A DNA stretch of 17,219 nt, taken from Actinomycetota bacterium (GTDB lineage: Bacteria; Actinomycetota; Actinomycetes; Actinomycetales; Microbacteriaceae). The DNA lies in NCBI GenBank assembly GCA_009703635.1, contig WLFS01000002.1, forward strand, positions 1-17,219, written 5' to 3'. This document shows positions 1 to 7,145 of this stretch, in pieces. Each line of letters begins with the position of its first letter. Position 1 is the first letter of the stretch. A model generated the notes under the pieces. That model ran no database searches. It was not told the origin of the DNA and worked only from the letters and a program-made list of their open reading frames with translations. A program made the translations under genes and the position numbers.

Positions 1-15
1 AATTGGTTCTGACAT
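1..15 (-). CDS. Possible first five codons of a divergent gene (off the window edge)
   Basis: Reading the reverse strand from position 15 down to 1 gives an ATG followed by open codons (M-S-E-P-I). A purine-rich GAAAGG-like stretch lies about 11 nt upstream of it. Divergent genes next to polA occur in actinobacteria, often a hotdog-fold thioesterase, but nothing here identifies the product. Five codons could easily be chance. If real, its promoter shares the 1–68 interval with polA. Confidence 0.15.
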
Positions 16-55
16 TTGTTTCCAGCCTTTCAAAGGAACTAAACAACAGGCAAAG

Positions 56-61
56 TAGGCT
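56..61 (+). promoter_or_regulatory. Predicted -10 box (TAGGCT) of polA, leaderless
   Basis: TAGGCT fits the actinobacterial -10 pattern TANNNT. It ends 7 nt before the polA ATG at 69, so transcription would begin at or within a base of the start codon. No Shine-Dalgarno sequence is correctly placed before that ATG, which agrees with a leaderless message. No convincing -35 element is visible. The same hexamer sits at the same distance before coaE and uvrA. Confidence 0.55.
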
Positions 62-68
62 AGCTCTC

Positions 69-2735
69 ATGAGTAAGCCTACCCTTCTGCTAATTGATGG
101 TCATTCTTTGGCCTTCCGGGCTTTCTATGCACTTAACCCATCAAACTTTCGAACTCCAGATGGGCAGTATACAAATGCGGTGCATGGCTTTATCTCGATG
201 CTTCTGAATCTCCTTGAAGGAGAGAAGCCAAGTCACCTAGCGGTTGCTTTTGACATTTCTGGGCCCTCATTTAGGGCAATTGAGTACCCCGAATACAAAG
301 GAAATCGAGGAGAGACCCCAGAAGAGTTCTACGGTCAAACTGAGCTTCTTGAAGAAGCAATGAAGGCCATGAACATCACAACCCTTACAAAAAAAGATTA
401 CGAAGCCGATGACATCCTTGCTTCCCTTGCCGATCAAGCCGCTGCAGCTGGGTATCGGGTACTAGTTGTCTCAGGTGATAGGGATACTTTTCAATTAATC
501 GGTGAGAACACGACAATTCTTTATCCAATCAAAGGCGTAATGAACCTAGCCCGCATGAACGATGAGGCAGTTGTTGAACGTTACGGAATTCACGCCAAGC
601 AGTATCCAGATTTAGCAGCGCTGGTTGGTGAGACCAGCGATAACCTGCCAGGTATTCCAGGTGTTGGACCAAAGACCGCAGCAAAGTGGCTGCAGGCTTA
701 TGGAGATCTTAAGACCGTGCTTGCCAAAGCAGATGAGATTCCTGGAAAGGTAGGCGAATCGCTCCGTGAGAATAGTGAGCTCGCTGTTCGGAATCGACGT
801 CTAAACCATTTAGTTCGAGATCTCGATCTTGGGCTTGATTTTGAATCGCTCCGCTTGACTTCGGTCGACGAGAACAAGGTTCGAGCAGCTTTCACAAAAA
901 TGCACTTCAAAACCCTCACCGAAAGAGTTCTAAGGCTTAGGGGCCAGAACGGATCGCAAACAAATGGTTTAGGGTCCGCTCCAGAATCGGCTCTACCTGT
1001 TGAAGAACCTGAGGAGCCGAAAATTTTCGACACTATCGAGGTACCTGAGAGTCGCAGCGCCACTTCAAAAGAAGTGCTCGATTGGATTAAGAAGCAATCC
1101 ACAGTCGGATTTGAACTTGAGAGCCAAGGAGAAAATCTACTCATGGGGTTCGCAAGCCTCACGGAAAGACTCACTCTTTCGGGTAGTGCTGATCCGGCTT
1201 TGATTGATTGGATTGCTAGTGCATCGCCTAAAGCACTATTTGATCTCAAGGGAACCCGAAGAATTTTGCTTGAGTCTGGTTTTGAAATCGGCGGCGTGGT
1301 CGATGATGTACTTCTGCTTGCTTACCTATTGAATCCAGTCCGCCGAAATTTCTTCGTGGACGACATAGCCCTAGAGCAACTCGGTCTTGCTATTGAGCGC
1401 TCAGACCCAAATCAACTTATCCCTGAAGCTGCTGCTGATCCAAGTCTCGATGCTTGGTTGGCGATTTGTTTAGTTCCTCCAATGCGCGCCAAAGTTGAGA
1501 AACAAGGTCAGCTCAAGATCTATGAGGGGATTGAGCTTCCAAGCTCGATGACACTTTCCGACATGGAATCGCGTGGCATCACAATTGACGTCAAGAAACT
1601 GTCCGCTCTTTTCGAAGCTTTGTCGGCAGAGGTCGCTGTTATCGCAAAGGATGCCTACAAAATCATCGGCAAAGAAATCAACCTTGCATCTCCAAAGCAG
1701 CTACAAACAGTTTTGTTCGATGAGCTCGGGATGACTGGGACCAAGTCCCTCAAGACGGGTTTTTCGACAAATGCAGCAGCACTCACCGAGTTATTTGAAC
1801 TGAATGGACACCCGTTTCTAGAGAAGCTCCTTGCTCACCGTGATTCAACGAAATTGAAGCAGATGGTGGAGACCTTACTTAAGGCAGTTGAAGAAGATTC
1901 AAAGATTCATACCACTTATGTTCAGACCGGTACTTCCACCGGCCGGTTGAGCTCGGAAAATCCAAACCTTCAGAACATCCCGATCAGAAACCCTCGGGGT
2001 GCCCAGATCAGAGACTCTTTCATCATTTCAGAAGGTTTTGAAACTCTGCTAACTGCTGACTATTCGCAGATTGAAATGCGAATCATGGCTCATCTATCAG
2101 AGGACCCAGGCCTCATTGAGGCCTTTATCAAAGGTGAAGACTTACATAGGTTTGTCGGCTCCAGAATATTTGGTGTTGAACCGGAGAATGTGACTGCAGA
2201 CATGAGATCACAGGTGAAAGCTATGAGCTATGGGCTAGTTTATGGATTGAGCGAGTACGGCCTTGCAAAGCAGCTAGGGCTTTCGAATGCTGACGCCAAA
2301 CAGCTAATGAAGGATTACTTCGAGCGCTTTGGGGGAGTGCGCCGATACTTAGCCAAGGTGGTTGAAGATGCTAAAGCCGTCGGCTACACCAGGACTTTTC
2401 ACGGCCGCATAAGGCCCTTTGATGACCTCAATAGCAAGATCTTCCAGGTTCGAGAAAATGCTCGAAGGGCAGCTTTGAATGCCCCTATTCAAGGAACCGC
2501 AGCTGACATCATGAAACTGGCCATGAATGCTATTGCTCTGGAGATGAGATCAAAAGGCCTCAAGTCACGAATGCTACTCCAGGTGCACGATGAGCTGGTA
2601 TTTGAAGTGGCAAAGGGCGAACTTGCCATACTGAAGACGCTTGTAGAAGACAAAATGGCTAATGTTGTGCAGCTTTCTGTACCTCTGGATGTCCAGATAG
2701 GCACGGGCCGTAGCTGGGATGAGGCCGGTCACTAG
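69..2735 (+). CDS. polA: DNA polymerase I
   Basis: Family A repair polymerase, 888 aa. It fills gaps left by excision repair and removes RNA primers. The N-terminal 5'-nuclease domain (about 1–300) shows acidic metal ligands: D10 in the LLLIDGHS motif, the D110–D115 cluster (DYEADD), D137 and D139 (GDRD), and D191. The central 3'-5' exonuclease-like domain (about 340–500) is degenerate: FELES replaces the FDTET motif and the later catalytic aspartates are not seen, so proofreading is probably absent, as in other actinobacterial Pol I. The polymerase domain has motif A with D664 (TADYSQIE), the O-helix with R713, K717, Y721 and Y725, and motif C with H840-D841-E842 (QVHDELV). Y721 replaces the phenylalanine (F762) of E. 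coli Pol I. ATG 69 is chosen over the in-frame TTG at 3 because family proteins begin just before LLLIDGHS and a -10 box lies directly upstream. Confidence 0.97.
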   Translation: MSKPTLLLIDGHSLAFRAFYALNPSNFRTPDGQYTNAVHGFISMLLNLLEGEKPSHLAVAFDISGPSFRAIEYPEYKGNRGETPEEFYGQTELLEEAMKAMNITTLTKKDYEADDILASLADQAAAAGYRVLVVSGDRDTFQLIGENTTILYPIKGVMNLARMNDEAVVERYGIHAKQYPDLAALVGETSDNLPGIPGVGPKTAAKWLQAYGDLKTVLAKADEIPGKVGESLRENSELAVRNRRLNHLVRDLDLGLDFESLRLTSVDENKVRAAFTKMHFKTLTERVLRLRGQNGSQTNGLGSAPESALPVEEPEEPKIFDTIEVPESRSATSKEVLDWIKKQSTVGFELESQGENLLMGFASLTERLTLSGSADPALIDWIASASPKALFDLKGTRRILLESGFEIGGVVDDVLLLAYLLNPVRRNFFVDDIALEQLGLAIERSDPNQLIPEAAADPSLDAWLAICLVPPMRAKVEKQGQLKIYEGIELPSSMTLSDMESRGITIDVKKLSALFEALSAEVAVIAKDAYKIIGKEINLASPKQLQTVLFDELGMTGTKSLKTGFSTNAAALTELFELNGHPFLEKLLAHRDSTKLKQMVETLLKAVEEDSKIHTTYVQTGTSTGRLSSENPNLQNIPIRNPRGAQIRDSFIISEGFETLLTADYSQIEMRIMAHLSEDPGLIEAFIKGEDLHRFVGSRIFGVEPENVTADMRSQVKAMSYGLVYGLSEYGLAKQLGLSNADAKQLMKDYFERFGGVRRYLAKVVEDAKAVGYTRTFHGRIRPFDDLNSKIFQVRENARRAALNAPIQGTAADIMKLAMNAIALEMRSKGLKSRMLLQVHDELVFEVAKGELAILKTLVEDKMANVVQLSVPLDVQIGTGRSWDEAGH

Positions 2736-2885
2736 CCCTTGGTTTGCTCGGTTTATCTGCACTAAGCTGATAGGGCGCCTTGGCGCATGACCCTTATCCG
2801 CTGTTGCGGTGGAAATCAATTCTCTTGATAAAAGGCTTTGACTCTATTGCGACCTGAGTAAACAAATAATGGAGTACCAATCTCT
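2736..2885 (+). other. polA–rpsA intergenic region with an imperfect hairpin
   Basis: This is the longest non-coding stretch in the window (150 nt). It contains an imperfect stem-loop at 2769–2798: an outer GATAGG pairs with CC(T)TATC around an inner GCGC stem closed by the tetraloop CTTG. No T-tract follows, so it is a poor intrinsic terminator. It may help end polA transcription, or lie just upstream of or within the rpsA leader. No tRNA or convincing small ORF is seen. Confidence 0.4.
2804..2832 (+). promoter_or_regulatory. Candidate rpsA promoter
   Basis: TTGCGG (2804–2809) and GATAAA (2827–2832) are separated by 17 nt, the ideal sigma-70-type spacing. Each hexamer only partly matches consensus. 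The predicted start near 2839 would leave a leader of about 47 nt with a GGAG ribosome binding site at 2871–2874, 11 nt before the rpsA ATG. Other start sites in this AT-rich stretch are possible. Confidence 0.35.
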
Positions 2886-4364
2886 ATGACCATTGACACA
2901 ACCGTAAAAGCACCAAAACAGGTAGCCGTAAACGACATTGGCACCGCAGAAGAATTTCTTGCAGCAGTTGAAAAGACTCTAAAGTTCTTCAACGACGGAG
3001 ACCTCATTGAAGGAACCGTTGTCAAAATTGACCGCGACGAGGTTTTACTCGACGTTGGATACAAAACCGAGGGTGTTATTCCCTCCCGTGAGCTTTCTAT
3101 TCGCCACGATGCCGATCCAGGAGACATAGTTTCCGTTGGTGACAAAATTGAGGCCCTTGTTCTTCAGAAGGAAGACAAAGAAGGCCGACTGATTCTTTCC
3201 AAAAAGCGTGCACTTTACGAGCGCGCCTGGGGTGATGTTGAGAAGGTAAAGGAAGCCGATGGCACTGTCACCGGTACCGTAATCGAAGTTGTAAAGGGTG
3301 GACTTATTGTCGACATCGGACTTCGCGGATTCCTTCCTGCTTCTTTGATTGAACTTCGTCGAGTTCGCGACTTGGGTCCGTACCTTGGTCAAGAGGTAGA
3401 GGCAAAAATTCTAGAACTCGACAAAAACCGCAACAACGTTGTTTTGTCTCGTCGCGCGCTGCTCGAGCAGAGCCAGTCGGCTTCTCGTTCAACTTTCCTT
3501 GCAGATCTTGCTAAGGGCCAGATTCGCACTGGTGTTGTTTCGTCCATCGTAAACTTTGGAGCATTCATCGATCTTGGAGGCGTGGACGGACTTGTTCACG
3601 TATCCGAGCTTTCGTGGAAGCACATCGAGCACGCCTCCGAAGTTGTTGAAATCGGACAGGAAGTAACTGTTGAGGTTCTAGAGGTTGATCAGGATCGTGA
3701 GCGCGTTTCACTTTCCCTGAAGGCAACCCAAGAAGACCCATGGCAGGTCTTCGCCCGTACTCACTCAATCGGTCAGTACGCTCCGGGTAAGGTCACAAAG
3801 CTCGTACCGTTTGGAGCCTTCGTACGTGTAGCAGACGGCATTGAAGGTCTAGTACATATCTCCGAGCTTTCAACTAAGCACATCGAGCTAGCCGAGCAAG
3901 TTGTTGCCGTGAACCAGGATGTATTCGTGAAGGTAATCGACATCGATCTAGATCGCCGTCGTATTTCACTGTCTTTGAAGCAGGCACTTGAAGAAGTAAA
4001 CCCAGAGGGTACTGACTTCAACCCAGCGCTTTATGGAATGTATGCGGAGTACGACGACAAGGGTGCCTACAAGTACCCTGATGGTTTTGACGCTGCAACC
4101 GGAGAATGGCAGCCAGGACACGAAGAAGCTCGCGCTAAATGGGAGAAGGAATACTCCGAAGCAAACGCTCGCTGGGAAGAGCACAAGAAGCAGGTTGCAG
4201 TAGCGAACAAGCTAGCCGAGTCCTTGCCTGACGTACCTGCTCCTAGCTCGGCTCCAGCAACTGACTCACAAACCAGTGAGGCCACTGAGGCACCAAGTGC
4301 TGGAACTTTGTCAGAGGACGCATCGTTGAGCGCTCTACGCGACAAGCTAAGCGACAACGAGTAA
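2886..4364 (+). CDS. rpsA: 30S ribosomal protein S1
   Basis: RNA-binding ribosomal protein that helps mRNA dock on the 30S subunit, 492 aa. Four S1 (OB-fold) domains are visible, at about residues 37–108, 124–191, 211–279 and 296–366. The last two are the most alike, each with an N/PFGAF core followed by GLVH(V/I)SELS and KHIE. Four domains is the usual actinobacterial form, against six in E. coli. The tail (about 370–492) first carries the aromatic and charged stretch typical of actinobacterial S1 (YGMYAEYDDK, then a Trp/Glu-rich helix) and then an acidic, Ser/Ala/Pro-rich end that is probably disordered. The ATG has a GGAG site 11 nt upstream. A strong terminator closes the gene, so it is probably monocistronic. 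Confidence 0.96.
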   Translation: MTIDTTVKAPKQVAVNDIGTAEEFLAAVEKTLKFFNDGDLIEGTVVKIDRDEVLLDVGYKTEGVIPSRELSIRHDADPGDIVSVGDKIEALVLQKEDKEGRLILSKKRALYERAWGDVEKVKEADGTVTGTVIEVVKGGLIVDIGLRGFLPASLIELRRVRDLGPYLGQEVEAKILELDKNRNNVVLSRRALLEQSQSASRSTFLADLAKGQIRTGVVSSIVNFGAFIDLGGVDGLVHVSELSWKHIEHASEVVEIGQEVTVEVLEVDQDRERVSLSLKATQEDPWQVFARTHSIGQYAPGKVTKLVPFGAFVRVADGIEGLVHISELSTKHIELAEQVVAVNQDVFVKVIDIDLDRRRISLSLKQALEEVNPEGTDFNPALYGMYAEYDDKGAYKYPDGFDAATGEWQPGHEEARAKWEKEYSEANARWEEHKKQVAVANKLAESLPDVPAPSSAPATDSQTSEATEAPSAGTLSEDASLSALRDKLSDNE

Positions 4365-4383
4365 ACAGTTTGGTAAACGGGAT

Positions 4384-4423
4384 CCGGGGACTGGCTTTGG
4401 CTAGTCCCCGGTTTCTTTGTTTG
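4384..4423 (+). terminator. Rho-independent terminator of rpsA
   Basis: A perfect 9-bp GC-rich stem (CCGGGGACT at 4384–4392 with AGTCCCCGG at 4403–4411) can extend inward by three more pairs, one of them G·U, to a small TTTG loop. It is followed at once by the T-rich tract TTTCTTTGTTTG (4412–4423). This is the clearest terminator in the window. The coaE -10 box begins on the next base. Confidence 0.92.
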
Positions 4424-4429
4424 TAGGCT
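4424..4429 (+). promoter_or_regulatory. Predicted -10 box (TAGGCT) of coaE–uvrB, leaderless
   Basis: TAGGCT ends 6 nt before the coaE ATG at 4436, which places the predicted transcription start at the start codon. No Shine-Dalgarno sequence precedes the ATG. The region where a -35 element would bind (about 4400–4406) lies within the rpsA terminator hairpin. The box is identical to those before polA and uvrA. Confidence 0.55.
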
Positions 4430-4435
4430 TGTGGA

Positions 4436-5053
4436 ATGTTCTTAGTAGGGCTCACGGGAGGCATCGCCTCAGGCAAATCCACTGTTGCCGCGATGCTCAG
4501 CAAGTACGATAACGAGATTATCGACGCTGATGAAATTGCTCGAGAAGTAGTGTTGCCAGACACCGTTGGGTTGAGCAAGGTAGTTGCTGAATTTGGCCCG
4601 CAAATACTTGAGGAAGATGGGTCACTATCTCGAGCGATGCTCGCAAAATTGGTTTTTGAAGACCCTGAAAAACGCTTAGCGCTCGAGGGTATCTTGCACC
4701 CATTGATTAGGGCCAGAACGTTGGAGCGGATTTCTCAGAGTAAAAGCGACATCGTGATTTACATTGTGCCTCTGCTAGTTGAGGCAAAGGTCGACTACCC
4801 ATTTGATCTTGTGGTGACTATCGAAGCCGGCATTGAGAATCAAATCAAGCGTCTTGTCGAAAACCGGGGTATGAGCACTGAAGACGCCATTTCAAGAATC
4901 GCGGCGCAAGCAACTGAACCTGAACGGGTTGCAAGGGCGGACAAGCGAATTGACGGAGCCCTAAGCCTCACTGATTTAGAATCAGAGGTTTCAAAACTTT
5001 GGAATCAGATTCAGGCACTTGCTGAAACTAAGGCACATCATGGAAAGAACTAG
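4436..5053 (+). CDS. coaE: Dephospho-CoA kinase
   Basis: Catalyses the last step of coenzyme A synthesis, ATP-dependent phosphorylation of the 3'-hydroxyl of dephospho-CoA, in the cytoplasm. The protein is 205 aa. The P-loop GGIASGKST is at residues 8–16. An [11 protein letters not shown] segment follows (substrate side), then a VPLLVE motif and a lid-like region (RLVENRG… ending in ADKRIDG). Length is normal for a free-standing CoaE; the GrpB/UPF0157-type C-terminal fusion found in mycobacteria and corynebacteria is absent. Its 3' end overlaps uvrB by 14 nt, so the two are almost certainly cotranscribed and translationally coupled. The position between rpsA and uvrB is conserved in actinobacteria. 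Confidence 0.95.
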   Translation: MFLVGLTGGIASGKSTVAAMLSKYDNEIIDADEIAREVVLPDTVGLSKVVAEFGPQILEEDGSLSRAMLAKLVFEDPEKRLALEGILHPLIRARTLERISQSKSDIVIYIVPLLVEAKVDYPFDLVVTIEAGIENQIKRLVENRGMSTEDAISRIAAQATEPERVARADKRIDGALSLTDLESEVSKLWNQIQALAETKAHHGKN

Positions 5054-7112
5054 GACGTTTACGCCATTCAAGGTTGTAAGTGACTACAAACCCTCAGGCG
5101 ATCAACCCGAAGCAATCGCCCAACTGACCAAACGTATCAACGCTGGTGAGAAGGATGTCGTACTTATGGGTGCGACTGGAACCGGTAAATCAGCAACCAC
5201 AGCTTGGCTGATAGAGGCTCTCCAGCGCCCCACTCTGGTTATGGCCCATAACAAGACCCTTGCTGCTCAACTGGTTACGGAGTTTAGGGAAATGTTTCCC
5301 AACAACGCTGTTGAATACTTCGTTAGTTACTACGACTACTACCAGCCCGAAGCGTATGTGCCGCAGACTGACACATTTATTGAGAAGGACTCCAGCATTA
5401 ATGAGGAGGTCGAACGCCTTAGATACTCGGCGACCATGAGCCTGCTTTCGCGCAGAGACGTGATTGTTGTTTCAACAGTTTCCTGCATATATGGCCTAGG
5501 GGCTCCAAAGGAATACCTAGACCAGTCGATCCCGCTACAAGTCAGTCAATCTATTGACCGTGATGACTTGATTCGCAAATTCGTCTCAATGCAGTACCAG
5601 CGAAATGATGTCGACTTCTCGAGAGGAAACTTTCGCGTCAAGGGGGACACCATTGAAATTATTCCGGTGTACGATGAATACGCGATCAGAGTAGAGCTTT
5701 TCGGCGATGAGATTGAAGCCATTTACTCACTACATCCACTTACCGGGGACGTTATCAAGCAGCTTGATGCTGTTTCTATCTTCCCAGCCAGCCACTACGT
5801 GGCCTCGCCAGCTCAGATGGGTAGGGCCATTGAAGCAATTGAAAATGAGCTTGCTGGAAGACTGCGGGAGTTTGAGTCTCAAGGCAAGCTTCTTGAGGCA
5901 CAGCGCATCAAAATGCGAACAAATTTTGATCTAGAAATGATACGCGAACTGGGATTCTGTTCTGGAATCGAGAACTACTCGAGGCACATTGATGGCAGGG
6001 CCGAGGGGGAGCCGCCTTCTTGCCTGCTGGACTATTTCCCGGAGGATTTCCTAACTGTAATTGATGAGTCACATGCAACGGTCCCTCAGATCGGTGCGAT
6101 GTATGAAGGTGACGCGTCACGAAAGCGCACTCTTGTAGAGCATGGATTCAGGTTGCCTTCCGCAATGGATAACAGGCCACTCAAATGGTCGGAGTTCCAA
6201 AATAGAATCGGTCAGACTGTTTACCTCTCCGCTACGCCTGGTAAATATGAGCTAGCTGCTGCTGACGGCGTCGTAGAACAGATCATTCGCCCAACCGGTC
6301 TAGTAGACCCAGCGATAATTTTGAAACCAACCAAGGGGCAAATCGACGATCTACTTGAAGAGATTCGGATCCGTTCAGCAAAACAGGAAAGAGTGTTGGT
6401 CACCACACTTACAAAAAAAATGGCAGAAGAGCTAACAGACTACCTATCTGAAGCTGGCGTCAAGGTGAGGTACCTGCATTCAGATGTCGACACACTTAAG
6501 CGAGTTGAACTACTCAGGCAGCTTAGACAGGGTGTTTACGACGTACTAGTTGGAATCAACTTGCTACGTGAGGGTCTGGACTTGCCAGAAGTGTCACTGG
6601 TGGCAATCCTTGATGCAGACAAGGAAGGATTCCTGCGTTCGGCAACTTCCCTTGTTCAAACTATAGGACGCGCCGCTCGAAACATCGGGGGTGAGGTTCA
6701 CATGTACGGCGATAACCTCACTGACTCAATGAAGAAGGCAATCGACGAGACAACTCGACGACGAGCAAAGCAAGTTGCCTACAACAAGCAAATGGGTGTC
6801 GACCCGCAACCGCTACAGAAACGAATTGTGGACATTACCGATCAGCTAGAAAGAGAAGAGATCGACACTGCCGAATTGATTGCGGAGTTCGGTCAAGGAA
6901 AGGGGAGAAAGAAGCAGGCAGTTCCTCTACGCTCAAAACGCGGTATAGCTGCAATGGCCGAGGACGAGATTATGTCGGTGGTAATTGATCTTGATGCCCA
7001 AATGAGACATGCCGCTAAGGAGCTTCAGTTTGAGCTGGCGGCAAGACTCCGAGATGAGATCGGGGAACTCAAGCATGAATTGCGCCAGATGAAGAAGGCT
7101 GGTCACATCTAA
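5040..7112 (+). CDS. uvrB: Excinuclease ABC subunit B
   Basis: Damage-verifying helicase-like subunit of nucleotide excision repair. It is loaded by UvrA and then recruits UvrC. The protein is 690 aa. Walker A GATGTGKS is at 44–51. The aromatic beta-hairpin YYDYYQP starts at 97 and inserts between DNA strands. The DESH Walker B motif is at 342–345, followed by C-terminal helicase motifs including [11 protein letters not shown]-terminal UVR motif (about 647–682, [14 protein letters not shown]) binds UvrC. ATG 5040 is preferred to the in-frame upstream start at 5019: it has an AAGG sequence 6 nt upstream (5030–5033) and the protein then starts MERTRTF like its relatives. The start lies inside coaE. 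No LexA-type SOS box is visible in the coaE upstream gap. Confidence 0.97.
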   Translation: MERTRTFTPFKVVSDYKPSGDQPEAIAQLTKRINAGEKDVVLMGATGTGKSATTAWLIEALQRPTLVMAHNKTLAAQLVTEFREMFPNNAVEYFVSYYDYYQPEAYVPQTDTFIEKDSSINEEVERLRYSATMSLLSRRDVIVVSTVSCIYGLGAPKEYLDQSIPLQVSQSIDRDDLIRKFVSMQYQRNDVDFSRGNFRVKGDTIEIIPVYDEYAIRVELFGDEIEAIYSLHPLTGDVIKQLDAVSIFPASHYVASPAQMGRAIEAIENELAGRLREFESQGKLLEAQRIKMRTNFDLEMIRELGFCSGIENYSRHIDGRAEGEPPSCLLDYFPEDFLTVIDESHATVPQIGAMYEGDASRKRTLVEHGFRLPSAMDNRPLKWSEFQNRIGQTVYLSATPGKYELAAADGVVEQIIRPTGLVDPAIILKPTKGQIDDLLEEIRIRSAKQERVLVTTLTKKMAEELTDYLSEAGVKVRYLHSDVDTLKRVELLRQLRQGVYDVLVGINLLREGLDLPEVSLVAILDADKEGFLRSATSLVQTIGRAARNIGGEVHMYGDNLTDSMKKAIDETTRRRAKQVAYNKQMGVDPQPLQKRIVDITDQLEREEIDTAELIAEFGQGKGRKKQAVPLRSKRGIAAMAEDEIMSVVIDLDAQMRHAAKELQFELAARLRDEIGELKHELRQMKKAGHI

Positions 7113-7132
7113 GTTGACCGTTGCAGCAGGGT

Positions 7133-7138
7133 TAGGCT
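7133..7138 (+). promoter_or_regulatory. Predicted -10 box (TAGGCT) of uvrA–uvrC, leaderless
   Basis: TAGGCT ends 7 nt before the uvrA GTG at 7146. The 33-nt gap after uvrB has no Shine-Dalgarno sequence at a useful distance. A TTGACC at 7114–7119 resembles a -35 element, but the spacer to TAGGCT would be only 13 nt, too short for a standard promoter. Read-through from uvrB is also likely. Confidence 0.5.
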
Positions 7139-7145
7139 GGTAGAC

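Noticed and set aside
698..1249. 183-codon open frame on the reverse strand inside polA
   Set aside because: It lies wholly opposite well-conserved polA sequence, has a Ser/Arg-rich composition typical of an antisense shadow and no family likeness or ribosome binding site.
2736..2885. tRNA or small RNA gene in the polA–rpsA gap
   Set aside because: No cloverleaf, no TTCGA-type loop and no CCA end can be drawn; only one imperfect hairpin is present.
3600..3900. Near-identical DNA segments around 3607 and 3865 as a repeat element
   Set aside because: They encode the matching SELS…KHIE segments of S1 domains 3 and 4, so the likeness reflects ancient domain duplication in rpsA.
7114..7138. Full -35/-10 promoter TTGACC…TAGGCT for uvrA
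   Set aside because: The 13-nt spacer is too short for a housekeeping sigma factor, so only the -10 box is retained.
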